DNA from: GCA-2693325 sp964011675
GTDB lineage: Bacteria > Latescibacterota > UBA2968 > UBA8231
Direction: 5' to 3'
NCBI GenBank assembly: GCA_964011675.1
Contig: CAXGPR010000011.1
Span: 1-59,039 of the forward strand
Length of the DNA: 59,039 nt
Shown here: positions 44,710 through 54,177 of the stretch, piece by piece
How positions within the stretch are numbered: position 1 is the first letter of the stretch
Layout of the letters: every line of letters begins with the position of its first letter
Translations under genes and position numbers: made by a program
Notes under the pieces: generated by a model
Databases searched by the model: none
Seen by the model: only the letters and a program-made list of their open reading frames with translations
Told to the model about the DNA's origin: nothing

Positions 44710-46778
44710 TGCTCCTCCTGTAACACCTGCTGAACCGTCATTAACAGCGGACTGTCCTGCACTTCGTCCCGCCCATCACGCTCACTTGCACAGAGAAAAA
44801 TGCCATCTCGACAGCGCAGTGCCAAACCGCGTACTAGGCGGTGTAGATTGCGATTGCGCAGAGAAAAATCTACAGCATCTGTCCAGCGCTTCTCGCGGTT
44901 CCACCTTCTGCTCAACACGTAGTGATTTGTCAGCGGTTGATGTAATGCGTCCCACCATACGTTTGACCCCACATCCAACCAGAACTGATATCTAGCCTCG
45001 TGATTGCTTAGCAGATACGTGTGGACAGGTGCGACCATCGCGATGGATTTGGGCGCTATAGGCACATCCCGATCTGCGAGGTGCTGAGCGGCAATCACAC
45101 CCGATATAATCATGTTCCTGTAGCGTGCCCCGATTTGGTCTTCTGCCAAACCAAGAGCAGGCCCCGTTCGGCTAAATGCCTGAGACGACGCGATTAACTT
45201 GCTGTAAACAGCCGCACTTTCAGGGGCGACATGAGGACCAGCCAAAACTTCCCCAAAAAGCCTGCGCAAAAAGTGATCAAAGGGAATGGGATCCGTCATC
45301 ATATATGCCTGCAGCCATTCGCGGATCATTTCATATCGTTCAATAATATTAGCTCCAACTCGCGAACGGCGCTGGTCTTCTACCTGTTTACCCTCTTTGA
45401 GAACCCCGTCCCTCTCATCATAGACGGACTGCACGAGTAGGCTGCTACGGAGTCGATCCATCGGCGCAAGCGCAATGCAAAATGCCTCTTCCAAATCAAA
45501 GAGAGAAATCGATTCCCCCCACTGTGGATGAGCCAATGCCGCCAGTGTTAAACAAGCACGAACAACTGGCTCATCACGTAGCGCTTCGTATCGACGTACA
45601 ATTGCATGGGGTATCTCAGCAGCACTCAGCGCCTCAGAAAGGAGAAAGCGCAGCACGCCGTCTGCGTGGGGTGCCACAATCGCCATATCGCCAGGAGCAA
45701 CTCCCTCCCCTATCAGGCGAGCCATTTTTCCGACGGTAGCGTTAATCATGTCTGAGCGGTAGGGTACGCGTATGAGGCCAACCATAGCGCGGTCACTGCG
45801 ACCGCTTAAAACAGTGCACTCGCCTTGCCCTAGCTTCTCACCACAACGAGCAGCAAAGTACACCATATCACACTGCGCACACTCTTGGTCTCCTACCACA
45901 ATATGCCTCTTACATTGTCTAGAAAGATCTGCACAGCCAGCTGCGTCTGCTCCTAAGAAAATGCGGAAGCCGCCCTTGGGATCTCCCCCAACGATCGCTG
46001 AATCACATTGAGGCAGTAGACGAGCAATTAAATCGTGTGCTATCGGCACCATTTCTTCTGCCGAATCAACGACCATGTGCCTGTAGCGCTCTGTAAAATA
46101 TCGCCAGAATTCATCCCGGCCTAGCAGGTGCCCGTTAAACACCTCAAATACCAGGGATGCATCGAGTAAACCGTGTTGCAGACAGTGGCCTCGAAATAGT
46201 TCAATGCAGTGCTGCGACTGATCGTAATAACGCAGCCTATTCTCTTCTCCCGTCCAGGCCTGACGCAGCCGTGTCTCCACTTCAGACAGTGGAAATCCAT
46301 TGATTGCAGCCTTATTCGCATTGTCGAGGAGCTGCGAAACTGTGCGCTGCGGCCGCATGGACAGACCTTCAAAATAGCCCTGAGAAAAGAGGGGATCAAC
46401 GAGGCTTCCCAAGACGTATTGAGCGGATTCATAGTTGAGAAAAACTGGGGCTTTCTGAGGAGATGCAAATCCAACCTCAGCAGCAACCATAGGCCAGAAG
46501 AGACGGATTAATCGAACGGCAAGGGCGTAATAGGTTTGTAGCTCTACCTCACGTTGGAGACCGTTAGACTGTTTGTTTAATTCATCTCGAAACAAACGCA
46601 CAGTCGCTCTATCTGGCAGTAGAACGAGGAGGGAATAACCCGTAACGCCTAAATCGAGCAGATGGCAAATTCTTGCGAGCTGTACCTGGCGCTGGCCAGC
46701 TACGAGAGGCCCGCTAAGAAAACAAGTTTGATTTCCCTTTATTGGCCCCCGTATAACTTGAGCAAACTGTGGAACCAT
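44706..46778 (-). CDS. AddB-like pseudo-helicase subunit
   Basis: 690 aa from the ATG at 46778, preferred to the GTG at 46784 because GAGG lies 5 nt before it. The N-terminus has a UvrD-like beginning, but Walker A is degenerate: SGPLVAGQRQ, with Gln-Arg in place of Lys-Ser/Thr. The motif-II position reads VVDSAEEMVPIAHDLIARLL. The later part (YRSDMINATVGKMARLIGEG, MAIVAPHADGVLRFLLSEAL, AIVRRYEALRDEPVVRACL) follows the AddB/RecC-like order. So it is probably a structural partner of the AddA-like helicase, as AddB is in firmicutes. Its start is only 20 nt downstream of a terminator. Confidence 0.75.
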   Translation of the reverse strand: MVPQFAQVIRGPIKGNQTCFLSGPLVAGQRQVQLARICHLLDLGVTGYSLLVLLPDRATVRLFRDELNKQSNGLQREVELQTYYALAVRLIRLFWPMVAAEVGFASPQKAPVFLNYESAQYVLGSLVDPLFSQGYFEGLSMRPQRTVSQLLDNANKAAINGFPLSEVETRLRQAWTGEENRLRYYDQSQHCIELFRGHCLQHGLLDASLVFEVFNGHLLGRDEFWRYFTERYRHMVVDSAEEMVPIAHDLIARLLPQCDSAIVGGDPKGGFRIFLGADAAGCADLSRQCKRHIVVGDQECAQCDMVYFAARCGEKLGQGECTVLSGRSDRAMVGLIRVPYRSDMINATVGKMARLIGEGVAPGDMAIVAPHADGVLRFLLSEALSAAEIPHAIVRRYEALRDEPVVRACLTLAALAHPQWGESISLFDLEEAFCIALAPMDRLRSSLLVQSVYDERDGVLKEGKQVEDQRRSRVGANIIERYEMIREWLQAYMMTDPIPFDHFLRRLFGEVLAGPHVAPESAAVYSKLIASSQAFSRTGPALGLAEDQIGARYRNMIISGVIAAQHLADRDVPIAPKSIAMVAPVHTYLLSNHEARYQFWLDVGSNVWWDALHQPLTNHYVLSRRWNREKRWTDAVDFSLRNRNLHRLVRGLALRCRDGIFLCASERDGRDEVQDSPLLMTVQQVLQEEQ

Positions 46779-46797
46779 GTGCACCTCGCCAAAAATT

Positions 46798-46834
46798 AAA
46801 GGGGATGGAGAGCCGCTACAGCCCCATCCCCTTT
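46798..46834 (-). terminator. Terminator after the EIIA gene
   Basis: Perfect 11-bp stem (arms 46798-46808 and 46824-46834) with a 15-nt loop; on the minus strand the stem is followed by a T-rich run. It ends the EIIA-like transcript and leaves only 12 nt before the AddB-like gene's ribosome-binding site. Confidence 0.8.
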
Positions 46835-46859
46835 CCGCTTCTATTACTATTTGGACTAT

Positions 46860-47321
46860 TTATATCTGCTTTTGATTTTTAGTAAAGATATCTACGATTT
46901 CACACGCTTCAGCCGCTTCAATTAGGCCCTGGCGTACGTCTTCGTGCTGTAGCAGACGCGATAGAGAGGCCAGTAAATCCATATGCTGTTTCTGGTGCTT
47001 TTTGGGCGTAGCCAGCAGCGCAACGATAAACACAGGTTCACCATCCAAAGAGCGAAAATCTATACCTTCTTTAGAGATCCCAACCGCCAGGAGCTGTCGG
47101 TTAATGGTATCATCGTGAGCATGTGGGACGGCGACGCCGCGACCGATTCCAGTTGTGGCTTGGCGCTCTCGTTGAATGACGTCGGCGATAAACCGCTTGC
47201 CATCGGGTACGGCATCCTCGTCAAAGACCGCGGCAAGCTCTCGAATCGCGTCTAAACTGCGTCGCGATCGCATGCCCACAATTACATTTTCCGGTTTGAG
47301 TATGCGTTCCCATTTTTCCAT
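46860..47321 (-). CDS. PTS EIIA domain protein (fructose/nitrogen type)
   Basis: 153 aa from the ATG at 47321; a TTG at 47345 gives 161 aa. The EIIA type-2 (PtsN/mannitol-fructose) fold is shown by RFIADVIQRERQATTGIGRG followed by VAVPHAHDD; the His after Pro (residue 67) is the usual phosphorylation site. 'LLATPKKHQKQHMDLLASLS' is the second family block (usually LxxPxxxxxxHLxxLxxLS). It stands alone, without EIIB/EIIC or HPr genes, which favours a regulatory PtsN-like role over sugar transport. No clear Shine-Dalgarno. Confidence 0.82.
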   Translation of the reverse strand: MEKWERILKPENVIVGMRSRRSLDAIRELAAVFDEDAVPDGKRFIADVIQRERQATTGIGRGVAVPHAHDDTINRQLLAVGISKEGIDFRSLDGEPVFIVALLATPKKHQKQHMDLLASLSRLLQHEDVRQGLIEAAEACEIVDIFTKNQKQI

Positions 47322-47404
47322 AAACTGTATCCATAGATGGATCAAAAAATAACCCTACCCTTTTCAAAGTCAAGCCTCTGGGAGCAAAAAGGGTAACCAT
47401 TTGT

Positions 47405-49222
47405 TCACCTTTCAACAGACCCTCCGTGCCCCGTGCGGCTGTTGATTTGATCCATCAAGCGATGACCGTAAGACTGGAATGGATCGATCTCAATGGCCCG
47501 TTGAGCATGTAACCGCGCTCGATTTACATCCCCTAACCTAAGCGCCATCAGCCCGACGTTGAATTGGACCGTTCTCGAGTCATGGGCCACTTCGGCTGTT
47601 CTGATGTAGTCCTCTAAAGCCTCTCTCAATTGACCCTTCTCTCGTTTCCCTTCGGCTCGCATGAACCAGTAATTACTCTGTATCTTCCGCACCCAAGGAT
47701 CTAAATGACTTCCGTTAAATTTGGCGTTGTCCATATCAATCTCACGCTCTATCAAGCGAGCCCGCTCCGAATCGTTAGCTGGCATCAATCGGTAAACCAA
47801 TCCAGACGGGACAAATTCATAGTCGGCGATGGGCGCTCTTCGGCGCACTAAATAGAAAAGGGGGGCCATCCCTCTTGCCAACTCGGCTTCGCGAGTTTTC
47901 TGTAGTTTCTGCTGCCTTATACCTGGCAGCCTTCGTTCGGCCGGACTAAGCAAGTCAGATCCACGCCCCACGCGATTGTAGAGCACGAGGTCGGGCCTCT
48001 TCTTTTCAACGCGAAGTAGGTAGTCCAAAACGAAGGCAACATCGTCACCTTCCGTTATGAGAACAGCCCCCTTCGGCAAGTCTTCCAGTATGTCTAAGCC
48101 ATAGCGTTCGGCAACTCGATTATTGCTCAAATCCACGCGCTCATAATTGCCCAGAAAAACGTTCAATACCAGCACGAGCACCAACGCTTGACCCACCCAG
48201 TGTTTCGGCACCCGCTGCACGACATCGTCCAACGCAAATCCAAGAAATACAGCCCAGCAAACGTAGCTCAGCATAAAGAAAACGCCGATGCCGTTTGGAT
48301 CTCTGTGATAATTGAGGGCAATAGCCAAGTTACAGAGCATGGCAGTGCCAACCAGAAGGCAAAAGCTGCTGTCGCGGCGCCAAGCAACGGCACCGCCCCA
48401 CAGCAGCAGGGGCACGAAGCCGAGGGACCATTCATTCCCGACACTGATAGCCCATCGCTGTGCGTTGAGCAGCATACCTTTCACGGGGAGCGAAAAAAAA
48501 GAACTCCTGTAGGTCGCCCCCGTAAGATGGTCCCAGACCGCACCCCATCCACTTAGATCACCCCAGTGAAATCCCGGCCCAATGCCGTTTCGAATAGGCA
48601 AATAAAGTACGAGACTGTAGCCTATCAGTCCGGCCAGGCAGGCGGCAAGCACATACCTATACTGCGTGAACAGATTGGACCAGCGCCAGACAAACAGCAA
48701 TAGCATGCCCGGAATGACCAGTACCTGATTTAAATGAGCCGTTAATCCGACACCCATGCACCACCCTAGAAGGATCAGCGCACGCAGGGAGCGCTGCTGA
48801 CAGGCATATAGACTACACCCCATAGTCAGCACGATCAGCGCCATGGATAACCCATACACTTCTGAAATAACGGCCTGCCCCCAAAAAGTATGGGAATACG
48901 CGAGACAGAGAGCAGATCCGGCTGCCGCAACAGGACGAATCCCACGCCAACTCAGCAACCACGCGAAAGAACCGACAGTCCCTGCAGCAAAGAGCGCCGA
49001 TGCCAAGTTAATCTTGAACGCCGGACTCCCCCACGGGCACAGAACGGCAACTAATCGCGCAGCGAGCGTAAATAGTGGATAACCAGTGGGATGCGGCGTG
49101 CCCAAATAGTACGCAGCACCGATGAGTTCGCCGCTCCCTTCTACGAACACAGTTGGGCACAGAGTGAACAGATAGGTGACAAAGGCCAAAACACTGCAGG
49201 CAATTGAAAGCTTACCAGACAA
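47405..49222 (-). CDS. DUF2723 membrane protein with C-terminal TPR
   Basis: 605 aa with about twelve membrane segments in the first 370 residues. The N-terminal YLFTLCPTVFVEGSGELIGA and LGTPHPTGYPLFTLAARL are the DUF2723 signature, a GT-C/PMT-like family presumed to act on lipid-linked sugars at the membrane. The soluble C-terminus has a TPR-like pair (VQFNVGLMALRLGDVNRARL, AIEIDPFQSYGHRLMDQI). It lies 2 nt after the YfhO-like gene and is the last of a three-gene operon likely involved in surface polysaccharide or glycoprotein assembly (inference). Confidence 0.85.
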   Translation of the reverse strand: MSGKLSIACSVLAFVTYLFTLCPTVFVEGSGELIGAAYYLGTPHPTGYPLFTLAARLVAVLCPWGSPAFKINLASALFAAGTVGSFAWLLSWRGIRPVAAAGSALCLAYSHTFWGQAVISEVYGLSMALIVLTMGCSLYACQQRSLRALILLGWCMGVGLTAHLNQVLVIPGMLLLFVWRWSNLFTQYRYVLAACLAGLIGYSLVLYLPIRNGIGPGFHWGDLSGWGAVWDHLTGATYRSSFFSLPVKGMLLNAQRWAISVGNEWSLGFVPLLLWGGAVAWRRDSSFCLLVGTAMLCNLAIALNYHRDPNGIGVFFMLSYVCWAVFLGFALDDVVQRVPKHWVGQALVLVLVLNVFLGNYERVDLSNNRVAERYGLDILEDLPKGAVLITEGDDVAFVLDYLLRVEKKRPDLVLYNRVGRGSDLLSPAERRLPGIRQQKLQKTREAELARGMAPLFYLVRRRAPIADYEFVPSGLVYRLMPANDSERARLIEREIDMDNAKFNGSHLDPWVRKIQSNYWFMRAEGKREKGQLREALEDYIRTAEVAHDSRTVQFNVGLMALRLGDVNRARLHAQRAIEIDPFQSYGHRLMDQINSRTGHGGSVER

Positions 49223-49224
49223 GG

Positions 49225-51657
49225 CTATCCACCCCAGTTAATTAGGGCCTGCATTCGGCTCAACGCACCACTCCAAAGAGACCATCTCACACAGGCTCCG
49301 TAAAGTAAGACGACTATTGCCCCCTGCGCACAGGCGATGGCGGCGGCCTGACCGGTAAGCACATTCTCCGAGGGCAGAGGCGAGACCCACCCCACCTTGG
49401 ACCAAAACAGGACCAGCAAGAGCACCCAGCAAAACCAACCAGTCCCGCTGATCCACCCTCCCCACCGAACGCTATCCGAGTCAAAGCAGAAGTGCACCCG
49501 ACGAGCACCGGACGGAATAACAACAGCCCGGAATACGTGATTAGCCTGCAAAATAGGACGTTCCGATCCGTCGACAAAGGCGCGCCAGCCAGGATAGTAG
49601 GTGTCGTTGAGAACGAGAAGTCCTCCGCGATGTCCTTCTACTTCTACCACGACCTCCTCATTTTCGTAGCGAACAATCACAGCCTGACCCGCTTCATCCC
49701 CATCAACCCGTTCGAATTTCGGCACTTCTTCGAGCACCACACGTCTCCAATACGATGGGTTTTGCCGGATATGGCGCAGGCGCTCCGTTTCGTCTTTTAT
49801 AACCACGTAATCGGTGGTGATAAAAGCCCGCGGTGCGCTGTTGGCAAGGGTATACACCTGTATTTCTCCCTCTCGGATACGAGTTAACCCCTGTTGTTCG
49901 AGCGGGCCATAACTCACGGCATACTCAACGCCGGCAAAGCGTGCCAAGCGGGGAAATAAGAGGGCTAAATCCCAATGACGCGTCAGGTGCAGTGGACTCC
50001 ATCCAGGCAACGCATTACCCAAGCCGTACAACCCGGCGCTGTAGGGACGCAACGTCTCCGTATAGCGATGATACGAACTCGGGTCGTAGGACCATCCATT
50101 GTGCCAATCAAAAGGTGAATTTCGCTCATTCACAAAACTCAAAACTCGTGGTGGTGCAGGTCCTATATGTCTATCCAGAATAGATTGTGCAGTTGGCGGT
50201 ATTTCCTCGTATGCGGAAGGGCGGATCAGCCCATTAAAATCAGCGCCAAACGTGTAAAGTTCGAACAGAACGACTGAGGGAATAAGAATGGCTCTACCCC
50301 GCTTAATCCACCTAGAAAGCAGGGCAAAAGCCAGCAGCAATACGGCACCCAGACGCAAAGCATCCAAGCGTAGAGCCTCAGCATAACGCTGTAAAGAGTC
50401 TCCTCCCACACCTTCCAAGTATTCCCGGTCAGCTAACGCTACATCCCAATTCATAGCCATTGCAAACCCACCAAGAAGAGCGATGAGTACGATAAAACCA
50501 CGCCCTGCCAACCCACGGCTTTCAGCGGCAAGTACGGCATGGCATCCCAAGCCTGCTAAAGCACTTATTCCGAGAGCAAAAAACAGTAGAAAGCGGGTTG
50601 GTATCCGAAAAGAGCGTAGGCCGGGGATCTGATACAGTAACTCGAAAACACCGGTATATTTCCCCAACGATAGCACGAGCCCTAACCCAGCAATAAGCGC
50701 TAAAAATCCAACCGGTTCCCCAGCACGTTCACGCAGAGCAACCCAAGCCAAAACGAGTATCAAAACCCCGACAAATGGGCAGAGCTGTATAAAAAAACCG
50801 GCAGACCTCCCCCAATACGTGCCGTGCGCAGGATTGCCGTGTAGGTTAGGCAATAACAACTCAAAAAGACGTTCGGGTGGCAGGGACATATTGACAAACT
50901 GCCGCCAAGATACGCCCTGACTTCGAATGGATAGCTGCGTGAGCTCTGCCGTAGGCATCCACTGGGCAGCGGATAAGACGATCCCCCCTAGCGGCACAAG
51001 GGAGAGCACAACAAAGTAGGACCAGGGTAGCCGGCTCACAAAGCCCATATAGAACCCGTAGGCCATACAGAGCAAAATGCCATAAACCGCTGCCTGTGGA
51101 TGGCCAGTAAGTATTTGTAGGGCAACAACGCCCGCGGCCAAAACCAAATACCGAGGGCGACCCCGCTCAACGTAGAGAGCCATCAAAAAAAGCATGACGG
51201 GGAGCCAAGCACAGGCGTCGACAAAGTTGGGGGACATAGCGCGCACCACTAGATAGCCCGACAGGGCATATGCCAACCCCCCAGTCAACGCCGCTTCGGG
51301 ACGGGCACGCCACAGACGCAGCAGACCATACATTCCCGCACCCGCTAGCCACAGATGGAAGAGAATGTTAAAACTTATACCCCAATGGGTCGAAACTGCG
51401 CTCGTCAGCCAGTTAAACGGGTAAAGCGGACCGGCTTGACCTTCTGCAAAGAGAGGAAATCCAAAATTGATAGAGGGATCCCAAAGAGGCAGCGTACCAA
51501 CGCGTAAATGACGGGCAAAAAAGTCGCGAAACGGATAATTCTGCACCATCACATCTTGAACGAAGAAGCCCCCCCCCGTGGCAAATACGCGCCAGAAAAA
51601 AGCGAAAACTGCGGCCCCAATGACTAGCACAAAAGCACATTCACGTCGCCAACTCAC
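49225..51657 (-). CDS. YfhO-family membrane glycosyltransferase-like protein
   Basis: 810 aa with about 12-14 membrane segments and a soluble domain near residues 480-730. N-terminal FFVQDVMVQNYPFRDFFARH and LPLWDPSINFGFPLFAEGQA (usually 'D...Q..P....L.....G.lPlW....GxPxxA') are characteristic of YfhO/GT-C-like proteins, which add sugars to teichoic or other polymers in Gram-positives. The late block LLVLNDTYYPGWRAFVDGSE is also typical. Substrate unknown here. It lies 3 nt after the SGNH hydrolase gene and 2 nt before the DUF2723 gene. Confidence 0.85.
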   Translation of the reverse strand: MSWRRECAFVLVIGAAVFAFFWRVFATGGGFFVQDVMVQNYPFRDFFARHLRVGTLPLWDPSINFGFPLFAEGQAGPLYPFNWLTSAVSTHWGISFNILFHLWLAGAGMYGLLRLWRARPEAALTGGLAYALSGYLVVRAMSPNFVDACAWLPVMLFLMALYVERGRPRYLVLAAGVVALQILTGHPQAAVYGILLCMAYGFYMGFVSRLPWSYFVVLSLVPLGGIVLSAAQWMPTAELTQLSIRSQGVSWRQFVNMSLPPERLFELLLPNLHGNPAHGTYWGRSAGFFIQLCPFVGVLILVLAWVALRERAGEPVGFLALIAGLGLVLSLGKYTGVFELLYQIPGLRSFRIPTRFLLFFALGISALAGLGCHAVLAAESRGLAGRGFIVLIALLGGFAMAMNWDVALADREYLEGVGGDSLQRYAEALRLDALRLGAVLLLAFALLSRWIKRGRAILIPSVVLFELYTFGADFNGLIRPSAYEEIPPTAQSILDRHIGPAPPRVLSFVNERNSPFDWHNGWSYDPSSYHRYTETLRPYSAGLYGLGNALPGWSPLHLTRHWDLALLFPRLARFAGVEYAVSYGPLEQQGLTRIREGEIQVYTLANSAPRAFITTDYVVIKDETERLRHIRQNPSYWRRVVLEEVPKFERVDGDEAGQAVIVRYENEEVVVEVEGHRGGLLVLNDTYYPGWRAFVDGSERPILQANHVFRAVVIPSGARRVHFCFDSDSVRWGGWISGTGWFCWVLLLVLFWSKVGWVSPLPSENVLTGQAAAIACAQGAIVVLLYGACVRWSLWSGALSRMQALINWGG

Positions 51658-51660
51658 GGC

Positions 51661-52797
51661 TTAATCCTTTTCCAACTTGAGCATACCACACAGTGAGTGA
51701 GCTGCTACTCTATGCCCTTCAGCGGTCCAATGGCTGTCGCGCAAATAGAGATTATGGCCCGTATTGGCCCGCTTGAAATCGCTGTACAAATCGAGCAGAG
51801 AGAGGCCGTGGAGCTGCGAGAGGGATTCCAATTGACGATTGGGTTTTTTCAAATCATGGGCGTCATTTAAGCCATGTAACGCCTTTTTGTCAAGCCAGTT
51901 CTGCTCTTCTATTTGAACTATAGACGGAGCATATACCAGAAGAAAGTCGGAATCTAATTTTCGCACAGCCTTCGCGAAATCTCGCAGTATAAGACCCGTT
52001 AAATCCCAAACGGGCTGCCATTTACCCGCAGTATCAACACCGTAAAGCCCGTCATAGAATTGGGTTTGCTGAGCGGCGGGCACAGCGGGCCTAAACGCCT
52101 TTTCGACAAGGGCATATAAATGCCAATGGGTACGGAAATAGTATTGAAACCTTTTCCAAAACGGGCCCTCTGTAGAGCGATCCACATCCCAATAGCGCGT
52201 TTTGCGAACTGGCACACCCTGAAGCAGTAGACGGCCGTCTCCCTGTGGCCTGAAGTAGGGCTTGTATCCCTGTTCAGCACCAATGCCCCGAGGAGATGCA
52301 TTGTTCCACAAGTCATTACCGTAAAAAAGGTAAATCACGAGGTCGGGCTGAAAGCGCTTACCCAATTTCTGGAAGGCTAAGTACGCCTGATCCGTTCCGT
52401 AGCCCGCTACGCCAAAGTTGAGAACTTCGACTTGCTCACCGGCTTCGTGCAGGCACGATTGGAGACGAGCGCTGAGCATTTCATTTCGCTCTACTCCCCA
52501 CCCCTCAGCAAATGAGTCGCCAAACAATAAAATTCGTCGTACCCCTGGAGGTCTCTCCCGAGAATATTCTAAATCGCGCAACCCCTCCGAATTGATTTTT
52601 ATATCTACGGAAAATTCGGGAGTTACTAATCGGCCACGCCCGCCCGGAATATGAGTCCATCCAAGCTCAGAATCAAATTGCCAAATGCGCGGCGGACGGC
52701 GATAAACTTGCGGATATAGTAAGGAGAGAAGCCCCTCGATACATAGGACTGAGGCAACGAGCGCGCCCAACCCCAGAAGCCACTTGCCCCCCCTCAT
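51661..52797 (-). CDS. SGNH/GDSL hydrolase-like protein
   Basis: 378 aa with an N-terminal membrane anchor or uncleaved signal (residues 6-28). LLFGDSFAEGWGV holds the likely nucleophile Ser95; VLNFGVAGYGTDQAYL gives the block II Gly; IYLFYGNDLW gives block III Asn; LYLRDSHWTAEGHRVAA near residue 353 gives the catalytic Asp-x-x-His-like pair (here DSHW and EGH). In polysaccharide loci these proteins often add or remove acetyl groups. It is the first gene of the operon with YfhO and DUF2723. Confidence 0.85.
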   Translation of the reverse strand: MRGGKWLLGLGALVASVLCIEGLLSLLYPQVYRRPPRIWQFDSELGWTHIPGGRGRLVTPEFSVDIKINSEGLRDLEYSRERPPGVRRILLFGDSFAEGWGVERNEMLSARLQSCLHEAGEQVEVLNFGVAGYGTDQAYLAFQKLGKRFQPDLVIYLFYGNDLWNNASPRGIGAEQGYKPYFRPQGDGRLLLQGVPVRKTRYWDVDRSTEGPFWKRFQYYFRTHWHLYALVEKAFRPAVPAAQQTQFYDGLYGVDTAGKWQPVWDLTGLILRDFAKAVRKLDSDFLLVYAPSIVQIEEQNWLDKKALHGLNDAHDLKKPNRQLESLSQLHGLSLLDLYSDFKRANTGHNLYLRDSHWTAEGHRVAAHSLCGMLKLEKD

Positions 52798-52861
52798 ACA
52801 CTTGCCTTTTTAATTGCGATTTTACCAGACTTCATAAAGCAGCAAAATATAAGGCTGATCT

Positions 52862-53191
52862 ATGACTGTCAACGACTCTCAGTTGCACCGAAATTTTACC
52901 CTATCTATATTCCATATTTCTAATTTGCACATGTTCAGGAATCGCTTTTTACAAGCGACATTGGGCTTCCAATCTATTTTGAAAAAGAAGCGTATCACCG
53001 TCGCTGAGACCGCCCGTCTGATCCGATTATATAACTCGATTTTTTTCACTCCGAACGTCCAAGGGAGATATATTTCAAACGGCTATCCAAAGAAGATTGG
53101 CGATATTCAACGGGCACTTCAAAACAATGCCTGTCCGATAAACAGTGCGATCAGCTATGCTGGTTACGTTTCTGAGAGGATTGTTTCTTGA
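52862..53191 (+). CDS. Doubtful small ORF upstream of the GHMP kinase
   Basis: 109 aa from 52862, or 86 aa from the ATG at 52931; neither has a Shine-Dalgarno. I recognise no family. The later half (KKKRITVAETARLIRLYNSI) looks like real helical protein, and its stop overlaps the kinase TTG, which would allow coupling. Otherwise the 390 nt between the divergent operons (52798-53187) are non-coding leader with promoters for both sides. Include with caution. Confidence 0.3.
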   Translation: MTVNDSQLHRNFTLSIFHISNLHMFRNRFLQATLGFQSILKKKRITVAETARLIRLYNSIFFTPNVQGRYISNGYPKKIGDIQRALQNNACPINSAISYAGYVSERIVS

Positions 53192-54177
53192 TTACATCAC
53201 GCGCCCCACTACGTATTCCCTTAGGCGGCGGTGGGACCGATTTAGCCTCCTATTACCGGCAGAACGGCGGCTTTATTCTGAGTGTAGGGATCGATAAATA
53301 CGTTTACATCCATTTGAATCGCCTCAAGGTTGAACGCTTTATTCGCGTCAAGTATAGTCAAACGGAACGGGTCGACGATGCGCGCGATATCGCTCATCCC
53401 CTTCTGCGCGAAGCTCTCTTGCATACCGACGTTGAGGGTGGAATAGAGATTAGTGCCATGTCGGATATACCCGGCCGTACGGGCATGGGGTCTTCCGGCT
53501 CGTTCACCGTTGCTCTATTAGCTGCATTGCACGCGCACAAACGAAAACAGGTTTCGATACAGGACTTAGCAGAAGAAGCACATTACGTAGAAGCAGGACG
53601 AGCTTCTCAGCCAGCCGGTAAACACGACCACTACCTTGGTGCATTTGGTGGGCTTACGGCCCTAGAAATCAACCCTTCGGGCAAAGTAGCAGTCACTCCT
53701 CTACTTATCTCCGAACACGTGGCCGAAGAGTTACCCAACAGCTTAGTGGTTTTTTTCACCGGAATTCAGAGAGAAAGCTCCGACATTCTCACCCAGCAAG
53801 ACCGGGACACACAAGCGAGCGAGAATGCGGTAATAGACAGCCTGCATGAGATTAAACAAATTGGCTATGACATAAGAGATGCGCTCGTAGAGGGTGATCT
53901 AGATAGATTTGGGCACCTTATGCACAAACACTGGCAAACCAAGAAGAGGCGTTCCAAAAAAATGACCAATGCCCGCATAGATCGCTGGTATGAACAAGGC
54001 ATCAAATCAGGGGCTTTAGGCGGTAAGATTCTCGGTGCCGGCGGCGGCGGTTTCCTCATGTTTTACTGTCCAGCCGAGCACCGCAAGCATCTCCGCGAAC
54101 AGATGGCTGAAGAAGGCCTTATTGAAATGCACTTTCGCTTCGATATGGAAGGCGTTAAAGTGCTCATGAACGCCTAA
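53188..54177 (+). CDS. hddA: GHMP kinase, D-glycero-D-manno-heptose-7-phosphate kinase-like
   Basis: 329 aa from TTG at 53188, with GAGAGGA 8 nt upstream. SRAPLRIPLGGGGTDLASYY is the opening of HddA-type kinases; GRTGMGSSGSFTVALLAALH is the GHMP phosphate loop (PxxxGxGSSG); GKHDHYLGAFGG and KILGAGGGGFLMFYC are further family blocks. HddA phosphorylates heptose 7-phosphate at O-1 for GDP-heptose synthesis in the cytoplasm. Partners gmhA, gmhB and hddC are absent here, so a related sugar is possible. It overlaps the MBL gene by 1 nt. Confidence 0.82.
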   Translation: MITSRAPLRIPLGGGGTDLASYYRQNGGFILSVGIDKYVYIHLNRLKVERFIRVKYSQTERVDDARDIAHPLLREALLHTDVEGGIEISAMSDIPGRTGMGSSGSFTVALLAALHAHKRKQVSIQDLAEEAHYVEAGRASQPAGKHDHYLGAFGGLTALEINPSGKVAVTPLLISEHVAEELPNSLVVFFTGIQRESSDILTQQDRDTQASENAVIDSLHEIKQIGYDIRDALVEGDLDRFGHLMHKHWQTKKRRSKKMTNARIDRWYEQGIKSGALGGKILGAGGGGFLMFYCPAEHRKHLREQMAEEGLIEMHFRFDMEGVKVLMNA

